42,771 nt of DNA from Balneolaceae bacterium (GTDB lineage Bacteria; Bacteroidota; Rhodothermia; Balneolales; Cyclonatronaceae): contig RECM01000249.1 in NCBI GenBank assembly GCA_007694035.1, positions 1 through 42,771 of the forward strand, read 5' to 3'. Both the position numbers and the translations under genes were made by a program. Under the pieces are notes generated by a model. The model ran no database searches. It had not been told where the DNA came from and worked only from the letters and a program-made list of their open reading frames with translations. Within the stretch, counting starts at the first letter, position 1. Each line of letters begins with the position of its first letter. Shown one piece after another: positions 1 to 6,835 of this stretch.

Positions 1-1
1 C

Positions 2-8
2 GTTATAC
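2..8 (+). other. R' box of an upstream attC (cassette boundary)
   Basis: The window opens with GTTATAC. Its exact complement GTATAAC occurs at 873-879, and the match extends to a 13-base perfect inverted repeat (2-14 against 867-879). This is what integron recombination produces: a cassette begins with the TTRRRY part of the R' core, which complements the R'' core of the cassette's own attC. The rest of the upstream attC lies outside the window. The box deviates at one position from the usual GTTRRRY consensus. Confidence 0.55.
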
Positions 9-560
9 AAACTCAGATCTTCCCTTTTTTATTAGTTTAGTGATTCGCCGAATGTTTTTGAACTGAGCTTCATCATGTCGTGCATCCAGAGATTCGTTCA
101 ATTGTTTTAAGGTAGTTGCATTTTCATAGATGGATTTTTCGTCTAGTTTCTTCTTTTCCAGAAACCACCCGACAACTTCCTGCCAACTCCAAAGCATCGT
201 TTTTGCAGTTACGCCGGCAATCGGTAATGGAAAATCACCATCCCCTCTGCCACCTGAAATGAGTTGCTGTACCGACTGTTTACTTCTGTGTAATCGCCTG
301 GCAATTTCAGCACTTGTTACAAAGTCTGATGGCTCTACACGTTTTACACTCAATGGCATTCCGGTTTGCTCTACCTGATGAATGGCTGATATTACACCCT
401 TTTCCAGATTCTCTGCTTCACGGTCAAAATCCAAATACGCAATTCCGTTTCTAAATGATAAAATCGCGTCATCACATCCGGCTTCAAAAAGCGCATCTTC
501 CATTTGGTCGGAGATCCCACCTGATGATTCTAAAACAAGAGTAAATTCATACGTTTTCAT
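3..560 (-). CDS. HTH-containing HicB-like antitoxin
   Basis: A 185-residue protein, probably the antitoxin partner of the HicA-like gene just upstream on the same strand (13-base gap). The first ~65 residues (YEFTLVLES...) resemble the small alpha/beta fold of HicB antitoxins. Residues ~80-140 hold a DNA-binding helix-turn-helix of MerR/excisionase style (SAEIARRLHRSKQSV). The likely role is to neutralise the toxin and autoregulate the pair. The ORF track starts at a GTG (566); I prefer the ATG at 560 because AGGA lies 8 bases before it and only one base from the GTG. Gene direction is opposite to the attC orientation, which is common for toxin-antitoxin cassettes with their own promoter. The stop overlaps the cassette boundary at position 3. 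HicB assignment is by fold-like resemblance and context; the HTH part is clearer. Confidence 0.68.
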   Translation of the reverse strand: MKTYEFTLVLESSGGISDQMEDALFEAGCDDAILSFRNGIAYLDFDREAENLEKGVISAIHQVEQTGMPLSVKRVEPSDFVTSAEIARRLHRSKQSVQQLISGGRGDGDFPLPIAGVTAKTMLWSWQEVVGWFLEKKKLDEKSIYENATTLKQLNESLDARHDEAQFKNIRRITKLIKKGRSEFV

Positions 561-573
561 AGTCACTTCCTAT

Positions 574-801
574 TTAGCTGTGTGTGCATTTATCTACGGT
601 CCGAATGATTTGTCTGGCATGATTAACGGGTACTCTTGGCGTACTCCAAACCGAAATAATACAGCCCATACGGGATGATTCGGGACATTTCAATCTTCCC
701 CAGGCATGAGATGATTTTCCGGAATCTACAATTCTCCAGTTTTTCGCCACCGCATAATCGATCGCATTCTGTATTTCTTTGTTAGGATGTTTTTTTGCCA
801 C
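574..801 (-). CDS. HicA-like toxin
   Basis: A 75-residue basic protein starting MAKKHPNKEI, likely a HicA-family mRNA interferase. Family members are ~60-80-residue dsRBD-like proteins with one catalytic histidine in a G-x-S/x-H context. Here the motif is SGKSSHAWGRL (His around residue 33), and the C-terminal half ends in NHARQI..VDKC, resembling the family's terminal helix. It is the first gene of a two-gene unit with the HTH antitoxin and is read towards the window start. The same pair (KHPNKEIQ-type protein plus HTH protein) is recurrent in bacterial genomes as far as I recall. Toxicity is inferred from family and pairing, not seen. The gene is AT-rich compared with the chromosome to the right. 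Confidence 0.66.
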   Translation of the reverse strand: MAKKHPNKEIQNAIDYAVAKNWRIVDSGKSSHAWGRLKCPESSRMGCIISVWSTPRVPVNHARQIIRTVDKCTHS

Positions 802-872
802 ATCGAATCAAATTTATGGTAAAAACAAGATAACAAAAACGTTGACCAAAGTAAACGCCTCTAAAAGAGTTT

Positions 873-961
873 GTATAACAAGCATTTACTGCTGACGTGT
901 TTACGTTAGTTGCTTATATTCAAAAACTAAGCCACGCAGCAGAAATGCAGAGCCGTTAGCC
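873..961 (+). other. attC recombination site (integron cassette 1)
   Basis: R'' box GTATAAC (873-879) and R' box GTTAGCC (955-961) enclose two arms. The left arm GCATTTACTGCTGACGTG (882-899) pairs with CACGCAGCAGAAATGC (933-948) over 16 bp, leaving exactly two unpaired bases (A888, A895) on the left arm. A loop of about 33 bases lies between. Two extrahelical bases six base pairs apart on one arm, plus an unpaired spacer next to the R boxes, is the architecture of integron attC sites recognised as a folded single strand. Length of 89 bases is within the family range. R' deviates slightly from GTTRRRY. Confidence 0.85.
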
Positions 962-1040
962 ACCCGAATATTTCTTGCTCATTGTATGTTTCTTAAGGGT
1001 GGTTCGTTAAATTGATTCCAGATAAATACATTTCGCAAAC

Positions 1041-1220
1041 ATGGGTACTAAAGAGAACATTAAAAAACAGATAGATACCCTATCCGAAGGGGATGCTGAA
1101 AAGGTGTATCAGTATATGGTTAATCTCAAGGGTAAACCCACACCTAAAAAGCCGTTACCTTCTCTGGATTTAAAAGGCAAGCTTGACGATAAGAACATCC
1201 GCAGTCTGGCATATGACTAA
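1041..1220 (+). CDS. VapB-like antitoxin (small, not in ORF track)
   Basis: A 59-residue ORF beginning MGTKENIKKQ and ending IRSLAYD. It lies immediately before the PIN-domain gene and overlaps its start by 8 bases, a translational-coupling arrangement typical of vapBC-type operons. The charged helix at residues 3-30 and the lysine/proline-rich linker followed by a short C-terminal tail fit an antitoxin with an N-terminal dimerisation part and a C-terminal toxin-wrapping tail. I cannot assign a named antitoxin family. It was too short for the supplied track. Confidence rests mainly on position, overlap and a clean ATG start. Confidence 0.72.
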   Translation: MGTKENIKKQIDTLSEGDAEKVYQYMVNLKGKPTPKKPLPSLDLKGKLDDKNIRSLAYD

Positions 1221-1626
1221 GGTTCTTGTTGATACGAATGTCCTGATATATGCTATTGACAGGAAATCAGCATATTACAATGATGCCAGGGCCGTATTGG
1301 AAACGGGTGAATATGAGCTATATACCACCTCAAAGAATCTGACTGAATTTCTGGTTGTAGCCACAAAATCTTCCGGTTATGGTTTGAGTACAGACATAGC
1401 AATTGACATTTTGGAGAAATTAACAGCCGGTTTAAGTGTACTGTATCCGAATGAGATTTCTTCAACGTTGCTGTCTGAATTAATTCGAAGCTATAGACCC
1501 ATAGGAGCGAAAATTCATGATTTTGAGATTGTTGCCATTGGTTTGGCTCACGGGGTGATAAATGTGGCGACATTTAACACGAAGGATTTTGCCGGGATAA
1601 AAGAGCTCTCGCTTATTAAGGCATAA
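1213..1626 (+). CDS. PIN-domain ribonuclease toxin (VapC-like)
   Basis: A 137-residue PIN-domain protein. PIN toxins are Mg2+-dependent ribonucleases that cut tRNA or rRNA. Acidic active-site positions visible are D7 in LVDTNVLIYA, E45 in NLTEFLV, D103 in KIHDFEIVAIG and D125 in TKDFAGI, all in the normal PIN order. The track start at 1183 would add ten residues inside the antitoxin gene; the ATG at 1213 gives the canonical MTKVLVDTN N-terminus and an 8-base overlap with the antitoxin stop. The gene is followed within 10 bases by attC2, so the pair forms one complete cassette (about 956-1717) read in the usual cassette direction. Function as a toxin is inferred from the family and pairing. 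Confidence 0.9.
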   Translation: MTKVLVDTNVLIYAIDRKSAYYNDARAVLETGEYELYTTSKNLTEFLVVATKSSGYGLSTDIAIDILEKLTAGLSVLYPNEISSTLLSELIRSYRPIGAKIHDFEIVAIGLAHGVINVATFNTKDFAGIKELSLIKA

Positions 1627-1632
1627 GCGGTT

Positions 1633-1723
1633 GGCTAACAATGCGGTTCAAGCGAACGGTGAACAATTTTGCAGTATATTTGAGAGTTCAAAGCCCCGTC
1701 GCTTGACCGCTGAGACGTTACCT
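1633..1723 (+). other. attC recombination site (integron cassette 2)
   Basis: R'' box GGCTAAC (1633-1639) and R' box GTTACCT (1717-1723). The left arm GCGGTTCAAGCGAACGG (1643-1659) pairs with CCGTCGCTTGACCGC (1696-1710) over 15 bp, with one T (1647/1648) and one A (1655/1656) extrahelical on the left arm. R'' is the exact complement of GTTAGCC at 955-961, the R' box that begins this cassette, as expected when a circular cassette is inserted by an integrase. The geometry matches the first site although the arm sequences differ completely. Confidence 0.88.
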
Positions 1724-1899
1724 GCCTGAATTACCCGGAAGGCTTGCAGTAAGACGGTTCAGGCATATAAATGCTAAATGCAAGCCAATGAAAATGGAAA
1801 CTACCTGTGACATGGCCACTGGAAGTGCCCGGTATCGTGGCACCATTATGGCCTGTTTTCGATCAATTATCATCACTATGATTGGGATCATGGAGCAAC

Positions 1900-2712
1900 A
1901 TGGATAAGACTGATGAGCACGAGCCGGGCAGGGTGTATGGAATGGCACCTTATTACTATCTTTTTGGCGTGATCGCCTGGTCTTGGTGCTGGCTTGGGCT
2001 GGTGGTGTTGTTTGATTTGAAACCCTTCGGTTTTCCCGGATCGCTGATGATGTTGGCCGGCGGGCTGGGGCCGCTGATTGTGGCCACAATGCTTGTGGGT
2101 CTGGGTTATCGCGATGCAGCTCCTGACAGCGGGGCCGTTGCCTTTTTGCGCCGGGCCCTGGATCCACGTCGATTGGGCTTGCGCTGGTATGGCTTGATCC
2201 TGTTGCTCATCCTGTTACTGGCTTTGGGACCATTATTGTTTGATGTCGAAGCACGGGACGGGTCATGGGCGGCGGGACCCTGGAGCTTTCTGCTTATCGG
2301 TCTGCTTTTTGGTGCTCTGGAGGAACCGGGCTGGCGGGGCTATGCCCAGGAGGGCTTGCAGCGTAGGCTGCCTGTGCTGTTGGCAGCAATAATCATCGGG
2401 CTGTTCTGGGCCGGCTGGCACCTGCCACTTTCGCTCATTCCTGGCACCTACCAATACGAGTTGGACCTGGGGAGCGGGGCCTTCCTGGCATTTCATCTTG
2501 TGCTTATACCCGGATCCATTATTTATGCCTGGCTCTACAATATCACCGGGCGGGTGATTTTTGCGCCGGTGCTCTTTCATGGCCTGAGCAACCTGGCACG
2601 GGAGCTGGCGCCCGACACAGCCATTGGTCCTGCCGTGTGGGTGGAAGCTTTGATGGCCCTGGCCGTATTGCTGCTGGCATGGCGCTGGATGATGCGTCCG
2701 CACAGCCCTTGA
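1900..2712 (+). CDS. CPBP family intramembrane metalloprotease
   Basis: A hydrophobic protein of 270 residues with about seven to eight membrane segments. It carries the CPBP/Abi (Rce1-like) signature: EEPGWRGY (EExxxR), then FWAGWHLPL (FxxxH), then FHGLSN (HxxxN-like). Members are intramembrane glutamic/metal-dependent proteases, some linked to bacteriocin self-immunity or protein processing. The track begins at a TTG (1882); I chose the ATG at 1900, which has GGAG four bases ahead. It is GC-rich, unlike the cassette genes to the left, and starts 180 bases after the last R' box. No attC is recognisable after it, so it is probably the first gene outside the array, though a degenerate cassette cannot be excluded. 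Substrate unknown. Confidence 0.85.
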   Translation: MDKTDEHEPGRVYGMAPYYYLFGVIAWSWCWLGLVVLFDLKPFGFPGSLMMLAGGLGPLIVATMLVGLGYRDAAPDSGAVAFLRRALDPRRLGLRWYGLILLLILLLALGPLLFDVEARDGSWAAGPWSFLLIGLLFGALEEPGWRGYAQEGLQRRLPVLLAAIIIGLFWAGWHLPLSLIPGTYQYELDLGSGAFLAFHLVLIPGSIIYAWLYNITGRVIFAPVLFHGLSNLARELAPDTAIGPAVWVEALMALAVLLLAWRWMMRPHSP

Positions 2713-2902
2713 TATTCATTGTTGAACCCTGGCATAAAAGGCCCGGTCTCAACACGGACCTGTCGGGTTCCACGGGATTCTGCCTGACCTGATAATTTTA
2801 GGCGTTTTTCAGGGTTACAGGTGAAATTATTACATTACAGCGGTTACCTGTTGAAGGAAATACAGATTAAAAAAGAGCCGTTTGCTAAAAAAAACAGATT
2901 CA

Positions 2903-3415
2903 ATGCATTCATCCATCCACAGAATCGCCATTATCTTTTTGGTTACTTTCTTTGCCATGTATACAATCAGTTCCTGCCAGAGAGTTGATGATACTGAACC
3001 AGTGGGGAGCCAGGATTGGCTGACAGGGGATACCCGCCAAAAACTGGAAACGATTACAGACCACCTGCGGGGCTTTGACATGGCAATGGTTGAGACGGGT
3101 TTCCGGTATTCCGAACTCTACTGGGCGGGGCAGGATGGTAATTGGGATTATGCACGCTATCAGATTGAAAAAATAGCTCTTGCCCTTGATCGAGGGCTCG
3201 AAAGGAGGCCGGCACGGGCAGCATCTGCACAACCGTTTGTAAATTATTCCATCCCGGAAATGGAAGAAGCGATTGAAGCCGAAGACCAGGAAGTATTTTT
3301 GCAGACATTTGAGCTTTTTACCAGATCTTGCAATGCGTGCCATGCTGCAGAAAGTGTTCCACATTTCAACGTAAAAATACCTGAAGCAAGGCAGAGTCCT
3401 ATTCGCCTGGATTGA
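2903..3415 (+). CDS. Single-haem cytochrome c-like lipoprotein
   Basis: A 170-residue exported protein. The N-terminal hydrophobic segment ends in TISSC, a lipobox-like site, so the mature protein is probably anchored on the periplasmic side of a membrane. One haem-c motif, CNACH, lies near residue 148; a downstream Met that could serve as axial ligand is not evident. The middle is helical and charged (YARYQIEKIALALDRG), recalling four-helix cytochrome folds. The track start at 2882 is a TTG; the ATG at 2903 leaves a better signal peptide. It stands alone, with 190 bases upstream and 144 bases downstream free of genes. A role in electron transfer or haem sensing is inference; the partner is unknown. 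Confidence 0.66.
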   Translation: MHSSIHRIAIIFLVTFFAMYTISSCQRVDDTEPVGSQDWLTGDTRQKLETITDHLRGFDMAMVETGFRYSELYWAGQDGNWDYARYQIEKIALALDRGLERRPARAASAQPFVNYSIPEMEEAIEAEDQEVFLQTFELFTRSCNACHAAESVPHFNVKIPEARQSPIRLD

Positions 3416-3559
3416 CAGTGGTTCCACATCTATTCAGTTTTCTGATGAGTGACAGTTACCATTCAATGGCATGCAGGCTTGGCTCGGACCTGATAGCCCG
3501 GCCGGTCACGCCTTTATTTGCCTTCGTAATAATAAGCCCGATTATAAATTGAGAACGGT

Positions 3560-4705
3560 ATGAACGATCCGGATAGCCGGTTTGCAACACGCAGTGCCTT
3601 TTGGGCAAGCGCTGCTTTTTACGGTCTTATCGTATTTGAGTTCTTCTATATGTTCAGCCCGTTTGCCGTATACCTGTACGGTGTGTATGGCCCCGGCTTA
3701 AACCTGTTGACGTTATCGGATTCCACGAGCTGGCTGCTGGGATTTTTCATGCCTCACATCGCCCGCGAAACAACCTCCTTCTTTATTACCTGGCACGAAG
3801 AGGCGGGCATGGTTCTGTTCGCTGGTGGTCTAGCAGCCTTTCTGATCGGTGCCGTACAGATTTACTGGAGCAAATTGAAAAGGAGGGGGGCGGTTTCAGG
3901 CGGCATTTACCGCCACATCCGGCATCCTCAATACCTGGCACTGATGATTTCAGGTTTCGGAATGGTGCTCATCTGGCCGAGGTATCTCGTGCTTTTCGGG
4001 TTCACAACGGTGTGCTTTGCCCACTACTTCCTGGCACGGCTTGAAGAAAAGATCTGCGCAAAAGAGTTCCCCGGCTATGCTTCCTATTTGCAACAGACCG
4101 GGATGTTTCTGCCCCACCGGTTTGAGCGCCTGTTTAATAAAATTCCGGCCCCATCGGGAAGGTATGCGAAAATGACCGGAGTGGCCGCACTTTATGCTGT
4201 GCTCCTCTTTTTTTCATTCATCACGGCCGGGATGGTACATTCTCACTCCGTCAACTCGGTGTACACCTGGTTAACGCCCGGGGAAGTCTATCTTTCGGTG
4301 GGAAGGCTTGAACCGGCCGCATTTGAAGAGCTGATTCAAACCGCCCGGGCCGACTCGTCGGTATCAGCCCGTTTGCAGGGGCATCAGCACCCGGCCAACC
4401 GCTTCATCAATTATGTGATGCCCACAGATCTGTACATCTCCGAAGTGCCGATGTACATTCCTGAAGGGCAGACCCCTTCGCACCGCTCACCGCACAGGGA
4501 AGATCAGACCCGGTATAAAATCATTTTCAGCATCGCCGATTTCGGTCCGCGGGAGCCTTCAGACGGCCTTCACATAGTGAGGAGAGCCATTCAAAAAACC
4601 CCGGTTTTGGAAGTCTGGATTGACCGGATTGCCGGCCGGGTGGAGAAAATTCTGGACCCGCAAACCGATCCGTTTTACGAGGGCATGCCGGTGCCGGTTT
4701 TTTAA
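3560..4705 (+). CDS. Isoprenylcysteine methyltransferase-like membrane protein with C-terminal domain
   Basis: A 381-residue protein. The N-terminal ~225 residues contain several membrane segments and the ICMT/PEMT-type methyltransferase core: GGIYRHIRHPQYLAL (SAM-binding RHPxY) followed by RLEEKICAKEFPGYASYL (E-E plus the FG/PxYxxY helix). These enzymes methylate lipids or prenylated or small hydrophobic substrates from SAM. A further membrane segment (LYAVLLFFSFITAGM) leads to a ~150-residue soluble C-terminal part of unknown fold, which is longer than in minimal ICMT proteins. The start ATG at 3560 is the first in frame. It is monocistronic, with a 119-base gap before the VOC gene. The substrate cannot be told. 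Confidence 0.75.
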   Translation: MNDPDSRFATRSAFWASAAFYGLIVFEFFYMFSPFAVYLYGVYGPGLNLLTLSDSTSWLLGFFMPHIARETTSFFITWHEEAGMVLFAGGLAAFLIGAVQIYWSKLKRRGAVSGGIYRHIRHPQYLALMISGFGMVLIWPRYLVLFGFTTVCFAHYFLARLEEKICAKEFPGYASYLQQTGMFLPHRFERLFNKIPAPSGRYAKMTGVAALYAVLLFFSFITAGMVHSHSVNSVYTWLTPGEVYLSVGRLEPAAFEELIQTARADSSVSARLQGHQHPANRFINYVMPTDLYISEVPMYIPEGQTPSHRSPHREDQTRYKIIFSIADFGPREPSDGLHIVRRAIQKTPVLEVWIDRIAGRVEKILDPQTDPFYEGMPVPVF

Positions 4706-4824
4706 ACGGATTAACCTGATCAGAAAATATCTGGAAACAAAAAGTGTGCAATCTATTGCCGTTTAACAAGTTAATATTCAAATTATGCAGAATATTTTCA
4801 GGATCAGAGAAAAACATCAACCAA

Positions 4825-5226
4825 ATGGCAAACACTATGAAAAACCCGGTCAACTGGTTCGAAATCTATGTTCAGGACATGAAGCGAGCCAAATCGTTTT
4901 ACGAAACAGTACTGAATGTACAATTGGAAAATCTCCAGGTCCCATCCGAAATGGATGATGACGCTTCCTTTCAAATGATGACTTTTCCATTTGCTGATAA
5001 TGAGCCCAACGCAAGCGGTGCTCTCGTGAAAGCTGCCGGTATGGAACCGGGCGGTAATAGTGTCATGATCTATTTTACCTGTGATGACTGCGGTACTGAG
5101 GAAAGCCGTGTGATGAAAGCAGGCGGGAAACTGCTGAAAGAAAAATTCTCCATCGGTGAATTTGGGTTCTGCTCCATCTGTATGGATACGGAAGGGAATA
5201 CGTTTGGCCTGCATTCAATGAGCTGA
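4825..5226 (+). CDS. VOC (glyoxalase/bleomycin-resistance) family protein
   Basis: A 133-residue protein with a single vicinal-oxygen-chelate module pair: NWFEIYVQDMKRAKSFYETVL at the start and GFCSICMDTEGNTFGLHS at the end, both hallmark strand-helix patterns of the family. The closest style is the YdcJ/PhnB-like VOC group often annotated as lactoylglutathione-lyase-like or lyase of unknown substrate. The ATG at 4825 was chosen over the track's GTG at 4744, because the first 27 extra residues (CNLLPFNKLIF...) have no VOC homology; a second ATG at 4837 is possible. It is followed after 46 bases by DUF4199 on the same strand. The reaction is not assignable. Confidence 0.84.
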   Translation: MANTMKNPVNWFEIYVQDMKRAKSFYETVLNVQLENLQVPSEMDDDASFQMMTFPFADNEPNASGALVKAAGMEPGGNSVMIYFTCDDCGTEESRVMKAGGKLLKEKFSIGEFGFCSICMDTEGNTFGLHSMS

Positions 5227-5272
5227 CAGAACGGTGTGACAAAACAGTTTGGGAAAACGGAGTGTCTAAAAA

Positions 5273-5755
5273 ATGAATAAATTCAAAATTGAGGTAAAGT
5301 GGGCGTTTATTTTTGTCGGAATGATGCTCACATGGATGATTCTTGAGCGTTTGGCGGGGCTCCATGGGTCAAATATTGACAAGCATGCCATTGTCACGAA
5401 TTTCATTGCCATACCCGCGGTAGCCATTTATGTACTGGCACTGCTCGACAAGCGGAAGACCGATTACAACGGATCGATGACGTATATGCAGGGATTTATG
5501 GCCGGCCTCATCATTACGGTTATTGTAACCATATTCAGCCCTCTTATTCAGGTTCTGGTAGCCTGGGTGATTTCCCCCGACTATTTTGCCAACATGATTG
5601 AGTATTCTGTTCAGGAAGGAAAAATGACTCAGCAGGAAGCCGAGGCATATTTCAATCTGCCGAGCTACCTGGTTCAGGTACTGATCGGAACGCCGTTTAT
5701 GGGATTGATCACTACGGCAGTCGTTGCTCTGTTTACCAGGAGGGAAAAAACGTAA
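5273..5755 (+). CDS. DUF4199 membrane protein
   Basis: A 160-residue integral membrane protein with four predicted membrane segments: near residues 8-27, 40-58, 72-100 and 130-152. It has the DUF4199 pattern common in Bacteroidota, including an early VKWAFIFVGMMLTWMILE segment, the middle YMQGFMAGLIITV, the loop MIEYSVQEGKMTQQEAEAYF and a final membrane helix ending in basic residues. Function is unknown. It may be co-transcribed with the VOC gene 46 bases upstream. A short GC-rich hairpin follows its stop. Confidence 0.82.
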   Translation: MNKFKIEVKWAFIFVGMMLTWMILERLAGLHGSNIDKHAIVTNFIAIPAVAIYVLALLDKRKTDYNGSMTYMQGFMAGLIITVIVTIFSPLIQVLVAWVISPDYFANMIEYSVQEGKMTQQEAEAYFNLPSYLVQVLIGTPFMGLITTAVVALFTRREKT

Positions 5756-5757
5756 CA

Positions 5758-5783
5758 GCCGGCCGGTTCGGCCGTACTTTATT
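5758..5783 (+). terminator. Possible weak terminator after DUF4199 gene
   Basis: CGGCC-GGTTC-GGCCG forms a 5-bp GC stem followed by TACTTTATTT just after the stop codon. The T-run is interrupted, so this is a weak candidate. Confidence 0.3.
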
Positions 5784-5809
5784 TCTGAAACAAACTGGCA
5801 GGTGTAACC

Positions 5810-6262
5810 ATGTTAAAAATATGCACAAGTCTCTACCTGGTGTTAATAACCGTTCCGGCATTCAGCCAGGTATCCTTGCCTTATTTCCTTGAAGGAACCT
5901 GGAAAATGGAGAACAGGGAGATATATGAAGTTTGGGAAGCATCGGAAAACGGGGAAATGAATGGCTACTCCTACAGAATCAGGGATGGTAAAAAAGTGAT
6001 AACCGAATACCTGGAAATTAAATACCATAATGCTGATGTGATATATACTGCCACGGTTCTGAATCAAAATGAAGGCAGGGCAATTGATTTCGTATTAAAC
6101 AGGCCCGACAGCCTCAAATGGTCGTTTGAAAACCCGGAGCATGACTTTCCCCGGGTGATTACATATCAAAAACGATCGGATGTTGAAATATATGTTCAGG
6201 TTTCGGATGGCGGTGAACGGGGATTTGCCTACATGATGTACAAAATCCCTGATGAGGATTAA
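5810..6262 (+). CDS. Exported DUF6265 family protein
   Basis: A 150-residue protein with a short signal peptide (MLKICTSLYLVLITVPAFSQ). The mature part begins with the phrase PYFLEGTWKMENREIYEVWE and later has NPEHDFPRVITYQ, both typical of DUF6265, a lipocalin-like beta-barrel family of unknown function in Bacteroidota. The FLEGxW and HDFP motifs support the assignment. Likely periplasmic. It is separated by 54 bases from DUF4199 and may be a separate transcript. No catalytic residues can be named. Confidence 0.8.
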   Translation: MLKICTSLYLVLITVPAFSQVSLPYFLEGTWKMENREIYEVWEASENGEMNGYSYRIRDGKKVITEYLEIKYHNADVIYTATVLNQNEGRAIDFVLNRPDSLKWSFENPEHDFPRVITYQKRSDVEIYVQVSDGGERGFAYMMYKIPDED

Positions 6263-6407
6263 AATTCACTCCTACAGAACAGAAGCCTTACAGACTGCTT
6301 TAAAACATTTGGTTGAAATGGATCGTAATGAAAGTCAGTGATGCCATTACCAGGCAATAGTATCATTTTACTGACCATCTCTTCCAAAGCATTAATATGA
6401 AAATGTC

Positions 6408-6674
6408 ATGAAATTATTCAGTAATCATAAAATCTGGTGGGTGCTTCTGCTCGTTGCCACTATTATCGTTTCGTTCATCACATCGCAGCATGTTACTTTT
6501 TCCGGATTGCTCGTTAGTGTAGCAGGCCATATGGCATTTTCAATCGGTGTCGCACTCATTCCCTGGCTGGTTTACCGGCTGTTCGGCAGCCCACTATCAA
6601 CCGTGCAAATGATGGCGACCATCACCGTTGGATGGCTTATCCTCGCCGTGGCAAATCTGACGGTGATGCCGTAG
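6408..6674 (+). CDS. Small membrane protein of unknown function
   Basis: An 88-residue protein starting MKLFSNHKIW. It contains three hydrophobic segments (about residues 9-28, 32-58 and 66-86), giving a small three-helix membrane protein. I do not recognise the family. The ATG is the first in frame; no strong ribosome-binding site is visible. It sits alone between DUF6265 and the reverse-strand GNAT gene. The clean stop and membrane-like composition argue for a real gene. Confidence 0.6.
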   Translation: MKLFSNHKIWWVLLLVATIIVSFITSQHVTFSGLLVSVAGHMAFSIGVALIPWLVYRLFGSPLSTVQMMATITVGWLILAVANLTVMP

Positions 6675-6835
6675 CAGAAATTGAATGGTTGAAAAGATAT
6701 TCCATACGGTTCTCTTCAAGTTGCCGTAAATATATTCAGGCCGGCTCTACGGTATACCGTATCCTCACTAATGGGCCTTCTATATAATATTTAACAAGTC
6801 AGAACGACTTTCGATTCATCTCGTGGTGTCCACCC

